Shown: positions 56,947 to 64,000 of the stretch, in pieces
How positions within the stretch are numbered: the first letter of the stretch is position 1
Layout: every line of letters starts with the position of its first letter
Origin: Acidobacteriaceae bacterium
GTDB taxonomy: Bacteria > Acidobacteriota > Terriglobia > Bryobacterales > Bryobacteraceae
Assembly: GCA_019244055.1 (NCBI GenBank)
Contig: JAFATG010000268.1
Coordinates: 1-64,000 of the forward strand
DNA: 64,000 nucleotides
Reading direction: 5' to 3'
Made by a program: the position numbers and the translations under genes
The notes under the pieces: model-generated
Databases searched by the model: none
The model's input: the letters and a program-made list of their open reading frames with translations, nothing else
What the model was told of the DNA's origin: nothing

Positions 56947-59376
56947 ATGACGCTTGACCTTGAACGCCATGCCAGGACAAAACTCGACGAAAATGTGTTG
57001 GCCCCGGGAGCGCCCGGCAAAAAGCCACGCTGGACGACAGGCGCAAAAACAGCAATTGGAACCGCCGTTTCGCAAGAGAGCCGGCTCTGGTTCACAATTT
57101 CAAAGGGCAACATGAATGAGGTCTACTTCCCGAGCATTGATGAGGCGAATACGCGCAGGATGAAATTCCTGGTGACGGATGGCAGCGCGTTCTTCTCCGA
57201 CGAGGAACACGACGCTACGCACAAGGTCGAGTATCTTCGAGCCGGTGTTCCTGCGTTCCGGATTACGACGGAGTGCAAGCAAGGCCGGTATCGAATCGAG
57301 AAAAACATCGTGTCAGATCCGGACCGGGACACGCTTCTCATGGATGTGAGTTTCCAGCCAGCAGACCGCGGCCTGCACTTGTATGTGGTATTGGATCCCC
57401 ACGTCGCCGATTCGGGGGCGCATAACGAGGCCTGGGTCGGAGCCTACAAAGGAATCAGAATGTTTTTCGCGAGGCGGCACGAGACCGCTCTGACGCTGGC
57501 ATGCGGCGACGGCTTTGAGCGAATGAGTGTCGGGTTCAAGGGCGTGAGTGATGGGTTTACGGACATACGGCAGCACAAGCGCATGACATGGAGCTACACG
57601 CTGGCGCAGGACGGCAATGTGACGTTCTGCGGCGAGATCAAGCGGGGCGGCCTGGAGAATGGGTTCCGGTTGGTGCTGGCCTTTGGGGGACATGGCGCCG
57701 AAGCGGGACAGCAGGCGCGGGCCGGCTTGCTGCGGAAATTCGAGGATGTGTTGGAGAAGTATTCGAAGGAATGGTGCGCTGAACAGGGCAAGTACAAGAA
57801 TGTTCCGGAGTCACGCAAGGACGGCCTCGACTTCTATCGCGTGAGCACCGCAGTGATGCAGATGCACGAATCGAAGCGGTTCCCGGGTGCCATCGTGGCC
57901 GCGCTCTCCATTCCGTGGGGATTCGCCAGGGGCGATGAAGATATCGGAGGGTATCACGTTATCTGGCCGCGCGATATGGTGCAGGCGGCACTCGGGAAAC
58001 TAGCGTGCGGCGATGCCGAGAGCGCCAGGCGCGCGATTTTTTATCTGAAGTGCACACAGGAAGCGAATGGCCGCTGGCCGCAAAACATGTGGCTGGACGG
58101 AACACCGCACTGGACGGCTACCCAAATGGACGGAACCGCCTTCGGGATTCTGTTAGCCGATCAGTTACGCAGAACCGGCGAGTTGCAAAAGTGCGAGCCC
58201 TGGCCCATGATCCGCCAGGCCGCTGCCTTTCTTTTGCAAAACGGGCCAGTAACGCAACAGGAGCGTTGGGAAGAGAACGCCGGTTACTCGCCCAACACCA
58301 TCGCCATCGAAGTCGCAGCGCTACTGGTTTCAGCGGATTTCGCCGAGCAGGAGCGCCAGCCGGAGCTGGCTGAGTTTCTTCGGCAAACCGCGGATGCCTG
58401 GAATGAAGTGATCGACGAATTGACCTATGCCTCAAATACTGACTTCGCACGCCGGCATGGGATTTCCGGCTATTACATCCGCATCGCACCTCCGGAAGCA
58501 ATGCGGACGGGATTGCAAGAGGAAACAACAATCCGGCTGAAGAACTTGCCCAAAGAACAGGCCGAAAAGAGAGCGGTCGAGGTGGTAGGCCCGGATGCTC
58601 TGGCTTTGGTCCGCTTCGGGCTGCGGTCCGCGAAAGACCGGCGTATGGTGGAGACGGCGAAGATCATCGATGCCACCCTGAAGATTCAGGTCTCGAACGG
58701 TCCAGTCTGGCATCGATACACCCACGATGGATATGGTGAGCAGGCGGACGGCGCGCCTTTCGAAAAGACAGGCATCGGTCGCGGATGGCCTCTCCTGGCC
58801 GGAGAACGAGCGCATTTTGAAATCGCAGCCGGTAATTACAAGGAAGCAGATTCGTTGCGGCAGACGATGGAAGCACAAACGAGCGAATGCGGATTGTTTC
58901 CGGAGCAGGTCTGGGATAGCGACGACATTCCTGAGCATGACCTCTACAACGGCCGCCCAAGCGGCAGCGGCATGCCGCTGGTATGGGCTCACGCGGAGTA
59001 CGTTCGGCTGCTGCGTTCCTTGAAAGAGCGAAAAGTCTGGGACATGCCGCCTCAGCCAGTGCGGCGTTATCAAGAAGAGAAGAAAACGGCACCCTTTTCG
59101 ATCTGGACGTTCCGGGAGCAGCGCGCCCGCCTGGTTGCCGGAAAGAAATTAAGATTGGACCTGCTGGCGAAGGCCCGCGTGCGTTGGACGGTCGACAATT
59201 GGGCGAACATTCAGGACACCGAAACGGCGGCGCCGATTCTGGGCGTACATTGCGCGATGCTCAATACAGCGGGACTAAAGCCGGGCGATTCTATCGTTTT
59301 TACCTTTCATTGGTCCGACTCCGACCGCTGGGAAGGACAAAACTTCGAAGTCAAAGTGATTCCCCAACCCGCATAA
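56947..59376 (+). CDS. GH15 glucoamylase/glucodextranase-like glycoside hydrolase
   Basis: 809 aa. The N-terminal beta-sandwich (about 20-270: GTAVSQESRLWFTISKGNMNEVYFP) is the glucodextranase-type domain of bacterial GH15 enzymes; the (alpha/alpha)6 barrel holds GYHVIWPRDMVQAALG (about 335-350), the catalytic acid region ERWEENAGYSPNTIA (439-453) and the catalytic base region GLFPEQVWDSDD. A further beta domain ends the protein. It should cleave alpha-1,4 or alpha-1,6 glucose links from non-reducing ends. No signal peptide is visible, so it may act on internal glycogen. Divergent from ku. Confidence 0.88.
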   Translation: MTLDLERHARTKLDENVLAPGAPGKKPRWTTGAKTAIGTAVSQESRLWFTISKGNMNEVYFPSIDEANTRRMKFLVTDGSAFFSDEEHDATHKVEYLRAGVPAFRITTECKQGRYRIEKNIVSDPDRDTLLMDVSFQPADRGLHLYVVLDPHVADSGAHNEAWVGAYKGIRMFFARRHETALTLACGDGFERMSVGFKGVSDGFTDIRQHKRMTWSYTLAQDGNVTFCGEIKRGGLENGFRLVLAFGGHGAEAGQQARAGLLRKFEDVLEKYSKEWCAEQGKYKNVPESRKDGLDFYRVSTAVMQMHESKRFPGAIVAALSIPWGFARGDEDIGGYHVIWPRDMVQAALGKLACGDAESARRAIFYLKCTQEANGRWPQNMWLDGTPHWTATQMDGTAFGILLADQLRRTGELQKCEPWPMIRQAAAFLLQNGPVTQQERWEENAGYSPNTIAIEVAALLVSADFAEQERQPELAEFLRQTADAWNEVIDELTYASNTDFARRHGISGYYIRIAPPEAMRTGLQEETTIRLKNLPKEQAEKRAVEVVGPDALALVRFGLRSAKDRRMVETAKIIDATLKIQVSNGPVWHRYTHDGYGEQADGAPFEKTGIGRGWPLLAGERAHFEIAAGNYKEADSLRQTMEAQTSECGLFPEQVWDSDDIPEHDLYNGRPSGSGMPLVWAHAEYVRLLRSLKERKVWDMPPQPVRRYQEEKKTAPFSIWTFREQRARLVAGKKLRLDLLAKARVRWTVDNWANIQDTETAAPILGVHCAMLNTAGLKPGDSIVFTFHWSDSDRWEGQNFEVKVIPQPA

Positions 59377-59408
59377 CGAATAAAGCATCGTAGAGTGGAA
59401 TTTCGCCT

Positions 59409-60935
59409 ATGGGATTCCACGTTTCAAGCGTTACAGAGGAAGTGCAAGAGCTGCTCGCCCGTTTGGGAGTGAAGCGCGACGCCTTCGAGAATGGGTCGCT
59501 CGAAGCCCGTTCACCGATCACCTGGGAAGTGATCGGGCGCGTTTCCAGCGACAGCGCTAACCAAGTGGACCGCAGAATCCAGGTCGCGCACCGGGCATTT
59601 CTCGAGTGGCGCTCAGTTCCGGCTCCGCGGCGCGGAGAACTCGTCAGACTGCTGGGTGAAGAGCTGCGCGATAACAAAGATGCTCTCGGACGGCTGGTCA
59701 CAATTGAAGCAGGCAAGATCGTCTCCGAAGGTTTGGGCGAAGTGCAGGAGATGATAGATATCTGCACGTACGCAGCGGGATTATCGAGACAACTGTATGG
59801 GCTCACGATAGCCACTGAGCGGGCCAGGCACCGGATGAGCGAGACGTGGCACCCGCTCGGTGTGACCGGAATCATCTCAGCATTCAATTTTCCCGTCGCT
59901 GTCTGGTCCTGGAACGCCGCGCTGGCTTTGGTGTGCGGCAATTCGGTGGTTTGGAAACCTTCGGAGAAGACACCGCTCACTGCACTGGCGACCCAAGCGC
60001 TCTTTGAGCGCGCAGCAAGCCGATTCGGTGGCGCGCCGGATGGGCTTTCGTCGGTTCTGATCGGCGGCCGTGCCACAGGGGAAGCGCTGGTGGATCACCA
60101 TTTGGTACCGCTGCTTTCCGCGACCGGATCCACGACGATGGGCAGAGCAGTCGGCCCACGATTGGCTCAGCGATTTGCCCGGCCGATTCTCGAGTTAGGT
60201 GGTAACAACGCGGCGATCGTATGTTCTTCGGCTGATTTAGATCTGGCCCTGAGAGCGATCGCTTTCGCGGCGATGGGAACGGCCGGGCAGCGTTGCACAA
60301 CCCTGCGCAGGCTCTTCGTGCATGACGATGTGTACGAAAAATTGATCCCGAGCTTGAAGCAGGTGTACGCCTCCGTGACGATAGGTGATCCGCGCAACGA
60401 GGGCACGCTCATAGGTCCGCTCATTGATGGGTCTGCCTTGCAGAACATGCAGAACAGCTTGAATGAAGCGCGTGGCACCGGCGGCAACGTTACGGGTGGC
60501 GAACGGGTCAGCGCTTGTACGGAGGAGGCGTTCTACGTCAGGCCGGCCTTGGTCGAGATGCCGCGGCAGACGGAAACGGTAAAGCGTGAGACGTTTGCTC
60601 CCATTTTATTCGTGATGCGCTATCGCGAGATAGAGGAAGCAGTGCGTTTACACAACGAAGTTACGCAGGGACTCGCGTCTTCGATTTTCACGACAGATCT
60701 TCGCGAAGCGGAACTGTTCTTGTCGGCGGAGGGGTCCGATTGCGGTATTGCAAACGTGAATATAGGGCCGTCTGGCGCAGAGATCGGCGGCGCGTTCGGC
60801 GGCGAGAAGGAGACCGGTGGAGGACGCGAATCGGGTTCGGATTCATGGAAAGCCTACATGCGGCGATCCACGAACACGATTAATTACGGGCGCGAGTTAC
60901 CGCTGGCCCAAGGAGTGAAATTCGATGTCGAATAA
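59409..60935 (+). CDS. ALDH7-type aldehyde dehydrogenase (piperideine-6-carboxylate dehydrogenase-like)
   Basis: 508 aa. Residues identified: Asn160 in ISAFNFPVAVWSWNAAL, Glu262 in LELGGNNA and the nucleophile Cys296 in GTAGQRCTTLRR. The NAD-site GNSVVWKPSEKTPL and GGGRESGSDSWKAYMRR end fit the ALDH7 (antiquitin/AmaB) group, which oxidises alpha-aminoadipate semialdehyde in lysine breakdown or betaine-type aldehydes. A TAGAGT sequence lies 12 bases before the ATG. The gene overlaps the SDR gene by 11 bp, forming an operon with it and YbaK. Confidence 0.85.
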   Translation: MGFHVSSVTEEVQELLARLGVKRDAFENGSLEARSPITWEVIGRVSSDSANQVDRRIQVAHRAFLEWRSVPAPRRGELVRLLGEELRDNKDALGRLVTIEAGKIVSEGLGEVQEMIDICTYAAGLSRQLYGLTIATERARHRMSETWHPLGVTGIISAFNFPVAVWSWNAALALVCGNSVVWKPSEKTPLTALATQALFERAASRFGGAPDGLSSVLIGGRATGEALVDHHLVPLLSATGSTTMGRAVGPRLAQRFARPILELGGNNAAIVCSSADLDLALRAIAFAAMGTAGQRCTTLRRLFVHDDVYEKLIPSLKQVYASVTIGDPRNEGTLIGPLIDGSALQNMQNSLNEARGTGGNVTGGERVSACTEEAFYVRPALVEMPRQTETVKRETFAPILFVMRYREIEEAVRLHNEVTQGLASSIFTTDLREAELFLSAEGSDCGIANVNIGPSGAEIGGAFGGEKETGGGRESGSDSWKAYMRRSTNTINYGRELPLAQGVKFDVE

Positions 60936-61830
60936 TCAGGTGATTCTGATCACGGGCACGAGCAGCGGATTCGGCCGCCTGGCCGCGGAAACGCTGGCGC
61001 GCCGTGGTTATCGCGTATTTGCGGGGATGCGAAATGTTGCGGACCGCAATGCGAAAGCGGCAGAAGAACTCGGAACCTTGGCACAACGAGAGAACCTGCG
61101 CCTCGAAGTCTTGGAACTGGATGTATCCAGCGATGCCTCCGTGGAAAGCGCCGTTCCACAAGTGCTCGCGACAGCCGGACGAATCGATACAGTCATCAAT
61201 AACGCAGGAGTCGCATCGAACGGCATCACCGAAGCATTTTCGGTATCCGAATTTGAACGGGTATTTGCCACCAATTTCTTTGGAGCCGTGAGGGTGAACC
61301 GTGCCGCTTTGCCTGCCATGCGCCGGCAGCGCAGCGGGCTTCTGATCCACGTAAGTTCCGGTTTGGGGCGCATCGTTATTCCTTATTCGGCCCCCTATTG
61401 CTCGAGTAAATTTGCGATGGAGGCATTGGCTGATTGTTATAGATTCGAGCTGTATCCCTTGGGAATCGATTCGGTTGTGGTCGAGCCCGGTGCGTTCCGC
61501 AGTGCAGTTTTCGACAATGCGCTCAGGCCGTCCGATACAGCGAGAGCGAACGAGTATGAAGGGTTTGAATTTACCGAAAGAATCAACGCGACGTTTGCCG
61601 CAACCCTCGAGTCCTCAGAGGAGAGCCCGCAGGAGGTGGCAGATGTTTTCGTCCAGTTGATTGAAACGCCGTTTGGCGAGCGCCCCTTACGAACGCTGGT
61701 CGGAGCCGGCGTGAAGAAGGCGCTGGAAGGCTACAACCAAATTGCCGAAGCGCTACGGACCGGCATAGCGGGCTGGCTGGGTCTGGATACGACTACGTTC
61801 CCGAATACAGCAGCCAAAAGTCAGGCATGA
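60925..61830 (+). CDS. Short-chain dehydrogenase/reductase
   Basis: 301 aa, ATG with AAGGAG ten bases upstream inside the previous gene. Cofactor site TGTSSGFG (residues 10-17), NNAG (92-95), catalytic Ser144/145, Tyr158 and Lys162 (YCSSK). The order and length fit classical SDRs of the oxidoreductase group with an extended C-terminus. Substrate unknown; it could act on the aldehyde or alcohol handled by the ALDH upstream. The stop overlaps the next ATG by four bases. Confidence 0.85.
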   Translation: MSNNQVILITGTSSGFGRLAAETLARRGYRVFAGMRNVADRNAKAAEELGTLAQRENLRLEVLELDVSSDASVESAVPQVLATAGRIDTVINNAGVASNGITEAFSVSEFERVFATNFFGAVRVNRAALPAMRRQRSGLLIHVSSGLGRIVIPYSAPYCSSKFAMEALADCYRFELYPLGIDSVVVEPGAFRSAVFDNALRPSDTARANEYEGFEFTERINATFAATLESSEESPQEVADVFVQLIETPFGERPLRTLVGAGVKKALEGYNQIAEALRTGIAGWLGLDTTTFPNTAAKSQA

Positions 61831-62303
61831 AAACTAACGCGATCCGGCTGCTCGACGAGCGGAAGATCGCATACGAACTGCGCGAGTATGAAGTCGATCC
61901 CGAAGACTTGAGCGCCGAATCAGTCGCCCGGAAGATCGGCCGGCCCGCGGAGCAAGTCTTCAAAACCCTCGTCGCGAAAGGTGAGCTAAATGGCGTCTGC
62001 TTAGCTGTCGTGCCGGGCAATGCCGAGCTGGATTTGAAGGCGCTGGCGCGGCTGGCCGGCGATCGGAGGATGGAAGTTGCGCCTTTGAAGCAGGTTCAGC
62101 CGCTCACCGGGTACATTCGAGGCGGAGTAACTGCACCGGGTTGTAAAAAAGAGTACCCGGTGTATGTAGACGAGACCGCAATCTTATTCGACGCGATCTC
62201 GATTTCCGCGGGCGTGCGTGGCACTCAGATACTGCTCAGCCCTGGCGATTATCTGCGCCTCACGAACGCAGTTACAGGAGATATCGCCAAACCAAAGCAG
62301 TGA
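61827..62303 (+). CDS. ybaK: YbaK/EbsC-type Cys-tRNA(Pro) deacylase
   Basis: 158 aa. MKTNAIRLLDERKIAYELREYEVDP is the N-terminus of the family, the conserved FKTLVAKGELNGVCLAVVPG carries the substrate-site lysine, and GYIRGGVTAPGCKKEYPVYVDE holds the GGVSP-like loop (here GGVTAPG). The protein hydrolyses mischarged Cys-tRNA(Pro) in trans. It is coupled to the SDR by ATGA. Its stop codon directly abuts the stop of the convergent gene, with no base between. Confidence 0.9.
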   Translation: MKTNAIRLLDERKIAYELREYEVDPEDLSAESVARKIGRPAEQVFKTLVAKGELNGVCLAVVPGNAELDLKALARLAGDRRMEVAPLKQVQPLTGYIRGGVTAPGCKKEYPVYVDETAILFDAISISAGVRGTQILLSPGDYLRLTNAVTGDIAKPKQ

Positions 62304-63242
62304 CTACGCCAGCGCGTCTTTGCAGTACTGGTAGCACTTCGCAACTTCTTGTTGTGACGTGCCCGTCCCCTTGTACTCGTATTCAATGAAAGCGGGAATC
62401 GGATAGCGGTTCTGCTTTAGAAGCAGAAGAACTTGTTTGATCGGCGTGTCGCCTTCGCCCCAAGGGACATTCGGACCTTGATTCTTCTCCCGATCCTTGA
62501 GGTGAAGCAAGACGATCTTACCGTGATTCTTCTGGATGAAATCCACGGCATCGTAGTTGGCTGCGGTGAAGTGGCCTATATCGAGGTTGATGCGATAGAA
62601 GGGCGACATCTCCAATGCCTTTGCGAAGCTTTCGGGAGTAGCGAATTGATTCGGGTCCTTAACATCGGAGTGGCCGTGCATGGCGACAATCATTTTGTGC
62701 TTCGCGGCAAACGGCACCACTCGCTGCGCTACAGGCAGAGTTGTGGAAGCGGTGATAATGTTCACGCCGAGAGCTTTCGCCATCAGGAAGCCCCGGTCAA
62801 TCTCCTCGTCTGTGAAATGTTGGCCAAAGCTGTAGTTGTAGGCGTACAGATTGATTCCGGCGTCATTGAATTTTGTCTTAACGTTTGTAAAATAATCGAG
62901 CGGAACCGAAACTCGCCATTGCCGCAGTTTTTCGGAGGCGGCTGCAAAAGCCGCGCGGCGTTCCTCCGGAGTCCTATTTGCGAGGCTGCGGAACATGGCC
63001 TCAGGCGCAACAGCTCCACCCTCTTCGACATGCGGTGAAAACAGCTCGCAATCTCCGAGTCCGTCGGCCGCCATGGCCTGAATGGCTTGATCGAGCGGCA
63101 GATCGCGGAAGCTGTAAGACTGAACGCCGAGCTGGACTCCGTTGATCTTGGAGTCGATCATTTTGCCGAAGGCCATGGCAGGAACGCCCGCCGCGGCTAA
63201 TTTGAGCACGTCCCTTCTAGTTGGCGTTAGGGATTTCATCAT
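62304..63242 (-). CDS. Tat-exported xylose-isomerase-like TIM-barrel (sugar phosphate isomerase/epimerase family)
   Basis: 312 aa from the ATG at 63242. A GTG at 63278, overlapping the ku stop (GTGA), would add 12 residues and give coupled translation; neither has a strong ribosome site. MMKSLTPTRRDVLKLAAAGVPAMAFG is a twin-arginine signal. The AP endonuclease 2-like barrel shows GVQLGVQSYSFRDLPLDQAI, YNYSFGQHFTDEE, MHGHSDVKDP, RINLDIGHFTAANYDAVDFI and HLKDREKN with metal-binding His/Asp/Glu residues. Such exported enzymes are common in Acidobacteria and Planctomycetes and act on inositol- or sugar-like compounds. Substrate unknown. Confidence 0.8.
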   Translation of the reverse strand: MMKSLTPTRRDVLKLAAAGVPAMAFGKMIDSKINGVQLGVQSYSFRDLPLDQAIQAMAADGLGDCELFSPHVEEGGAVAPEAMFRSLANRTPEERRAAFAAASEKLRQWRVSVPLDYFTNVKTKFNDAGINLYAYNYSFGQHFTDEEIDRGFLMAKALGVNIITASTTLPVAQRVVPFAAKHKMIVAMHGHSDVKDPNQFATPESFAKALEMSPFYRINLDIGHFTAANYDAVDFIQKNHGKIVLLHLKDREKNQGPNVPWGEGDTPIKQVLLLLKQNRYPIPAFIEYEYKGTGTSQQEVAKCYQYCKDALA

Positions 63243-63274
63243 GAAAAAACGAGCATATGCGGCTTCGAGCGAGA

Positions 63275-64000
63275 TCACTTTTTCCCGCTTCCGTGGGACT
63301 TGCCCTTTCGCGCCAAGGGCCGTGAAGATTCGTCCACCGAAGCTGAAGCTGAGGGCTTTCTGAGGTTCGCCAGGCTGCGCCGGAGCGCATCCGAAATATC
63401 GACTACGGCTGCAGCTCGGGAAACCTGCACCTCGGGCGAGACCGGCTGACCCGCCACTTTTCTCGCAAGAATTGATTCCAGCTTCTCGCGATAGGTATCG
63501 CGGTACTTATCAGGCTCGAAAGGCGCCGCCAGCGAGTGAATCAATGTTTGCGCGAGCGACAACTCCTTTTCGTTGACAAGGGTCGAATCGGCGCGGTACT
63601 CCTCGTCGGAGCGCACTTCGGAGGCGTAGAACATTGTGTGGGCGAGTAGTCCGGTTCGTCCCGGTCTCAGCACAATGACGTGCTCGCGGTTATGCATCGC
63701 AAACTGGGCGATTGCCACCAATCCTGTCTCGCGCATAGACGAATACAGGAGCGAATAGGCCTTCTGCCCAGCCTCTTCCGGCGTAACGTAATAGGAAGTC
63801 TCGAAGTAAACCGGATCGATTTCGGCTAACTCCACAAATTCCGAAATTTCCATGTTCGTCGAGGTCTTCGGAGAAATGTTCTTCAACTCCTCGGGTTCTA
63901 CAGTGACGAACCGGCCCTTCTCGTACTCGTAGCCTTTGACGAGAGATCGGGCAGGAAGGACCTCGCCGGTGTCAGCGTGAAGCGCGGCCTGCTTGATGGG
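63275..64000 (-). CDS. ku: Second Ku protein, N-terminus beyond the window
   Basis: The reading frame is open from the window end (codon 64000-63998) to a TGA at 63277-63275, 241 residues of the C-terminal part. LVKGYEYEKGRFVTVEPEELKNISPK, EIDPVYFETSYYVTPEE and HNREHVIVLRPGRTG match Ku, and a Lys/Gly-rich tail (RKGKSHGSGKK) ends it. It differs clearly from the Ku at 56037, so it is an old paralogue, not a tandem copy. The missing start should lie about 40 codons beyond base 64000. The downstream isomerase-like gene may be coupled. Confidence 0.92.
   Translation of the reverse strand, partial: PIKQAALHADTGEVLPARSLVKGYEYEKGRFVTVEPEELKNISPKTSTNMEISEFVELAEIDPVYFETSYYVTPEEAGQKAYSLLYSSMRETGLVAIAQFAMHNREHVIVLRPGRTGLLAHTMFYASEVRSDEEYRADSTLVNEKELSLAQTLIHSLAAPFEPDKYRDTYREKLESILARKVAGQPVSPEVQVSRAAAVVDISDALRRSLANLRKPSASASVDESSRPLARKGKSHGSGKK

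Overview
The window reads as a chromosomal segment of an acidobacterium, probably close to Candidatus Solibacter/Bryobacterales. The pointers are four intact and one broken long two-module MacB/FtsX-type permeases (the ADOP class expanded in Acidobacteriota), a PadR regulator paired with one of them, a BlaI/M56 pair whose peptidase carries a GWxTD domain, and an RpoB with a cysteine-rich insertion. This assignment is inference from gene content; no rRNA or tRNA gene is visible.

Layout. 1-7764 (+): the end of a nonulosonate (sialic/legionaminic-type) and surface-glycan operon: synthase end, hydrolysing 2-epimerase, PLP aminotransferase-like protein, methyltransferase, CBS-nucleotidyltransferase, LegB-type 4,6-dehydratase, Wzx-type flippase and a protein resembling GT42 sialyltransferases. 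It faces a two-domain GINT1-like protein (-) and an exported M48 peptidase (-). 12059-17051: a broken ADOP permease (amber codon plus loss of the first membrane segment) and an intact one. 17109-27471: mixed housekeeping and accessory genes: DUF202, YciI, nucleotidyltransferase-fold protein, GlcD-type oxidase, BlaI/M56-GWxTD, CorC-like protein, penicillin acylase and DUF72.

27531-33773 is the most interesting part: an apparently undescribed RiPP locus. It has a 51-residue precursor with a double-glycine leader and an aromatic/aliphatic 16-residue core, a radical SAM/SPASM maturase of the FxsB/XyeB type, a truncated HlyD-like stub, a C39-peptidase ABC exporter, and an ADOP permease 15 bp behind the exporter.

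33803-44696 (-): rplA-rplJ-rplL-rpoB-rpoC with a strong terminator. rplK is not next to rplA, and a 470-bp gap before rpoB holds a likely internal promoter. 44946-47633: a NIPSNAP protein, a winged-helix regulator plus membrane protein pair, a quinoprotein remnant and a membrane protein. 47677-52942 (-): a GntR(YtrA)-ATPase-permease-ADOP operon behind a clear promoter/operator. 52997-55937 (-): PadR plus ADOP. 56037-64000: two Ku genes flanking a GH15 glucosidase, an ALDH7-type dehydrogenase, an SDR, a YbaK deacylase and a Tat-exported TIM-barrel protein.

One genome-style signal recurs: at seven genes lacking a Shine-Dalgarno sequence, a -10-like hexamer (TACAAT, TACAGT, TAAAGT or TATAAT) ends 6-8 nt before the start codon. 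This predicts leaderless mRNAs. Other genes here have ordinary GGAGG-type sites.
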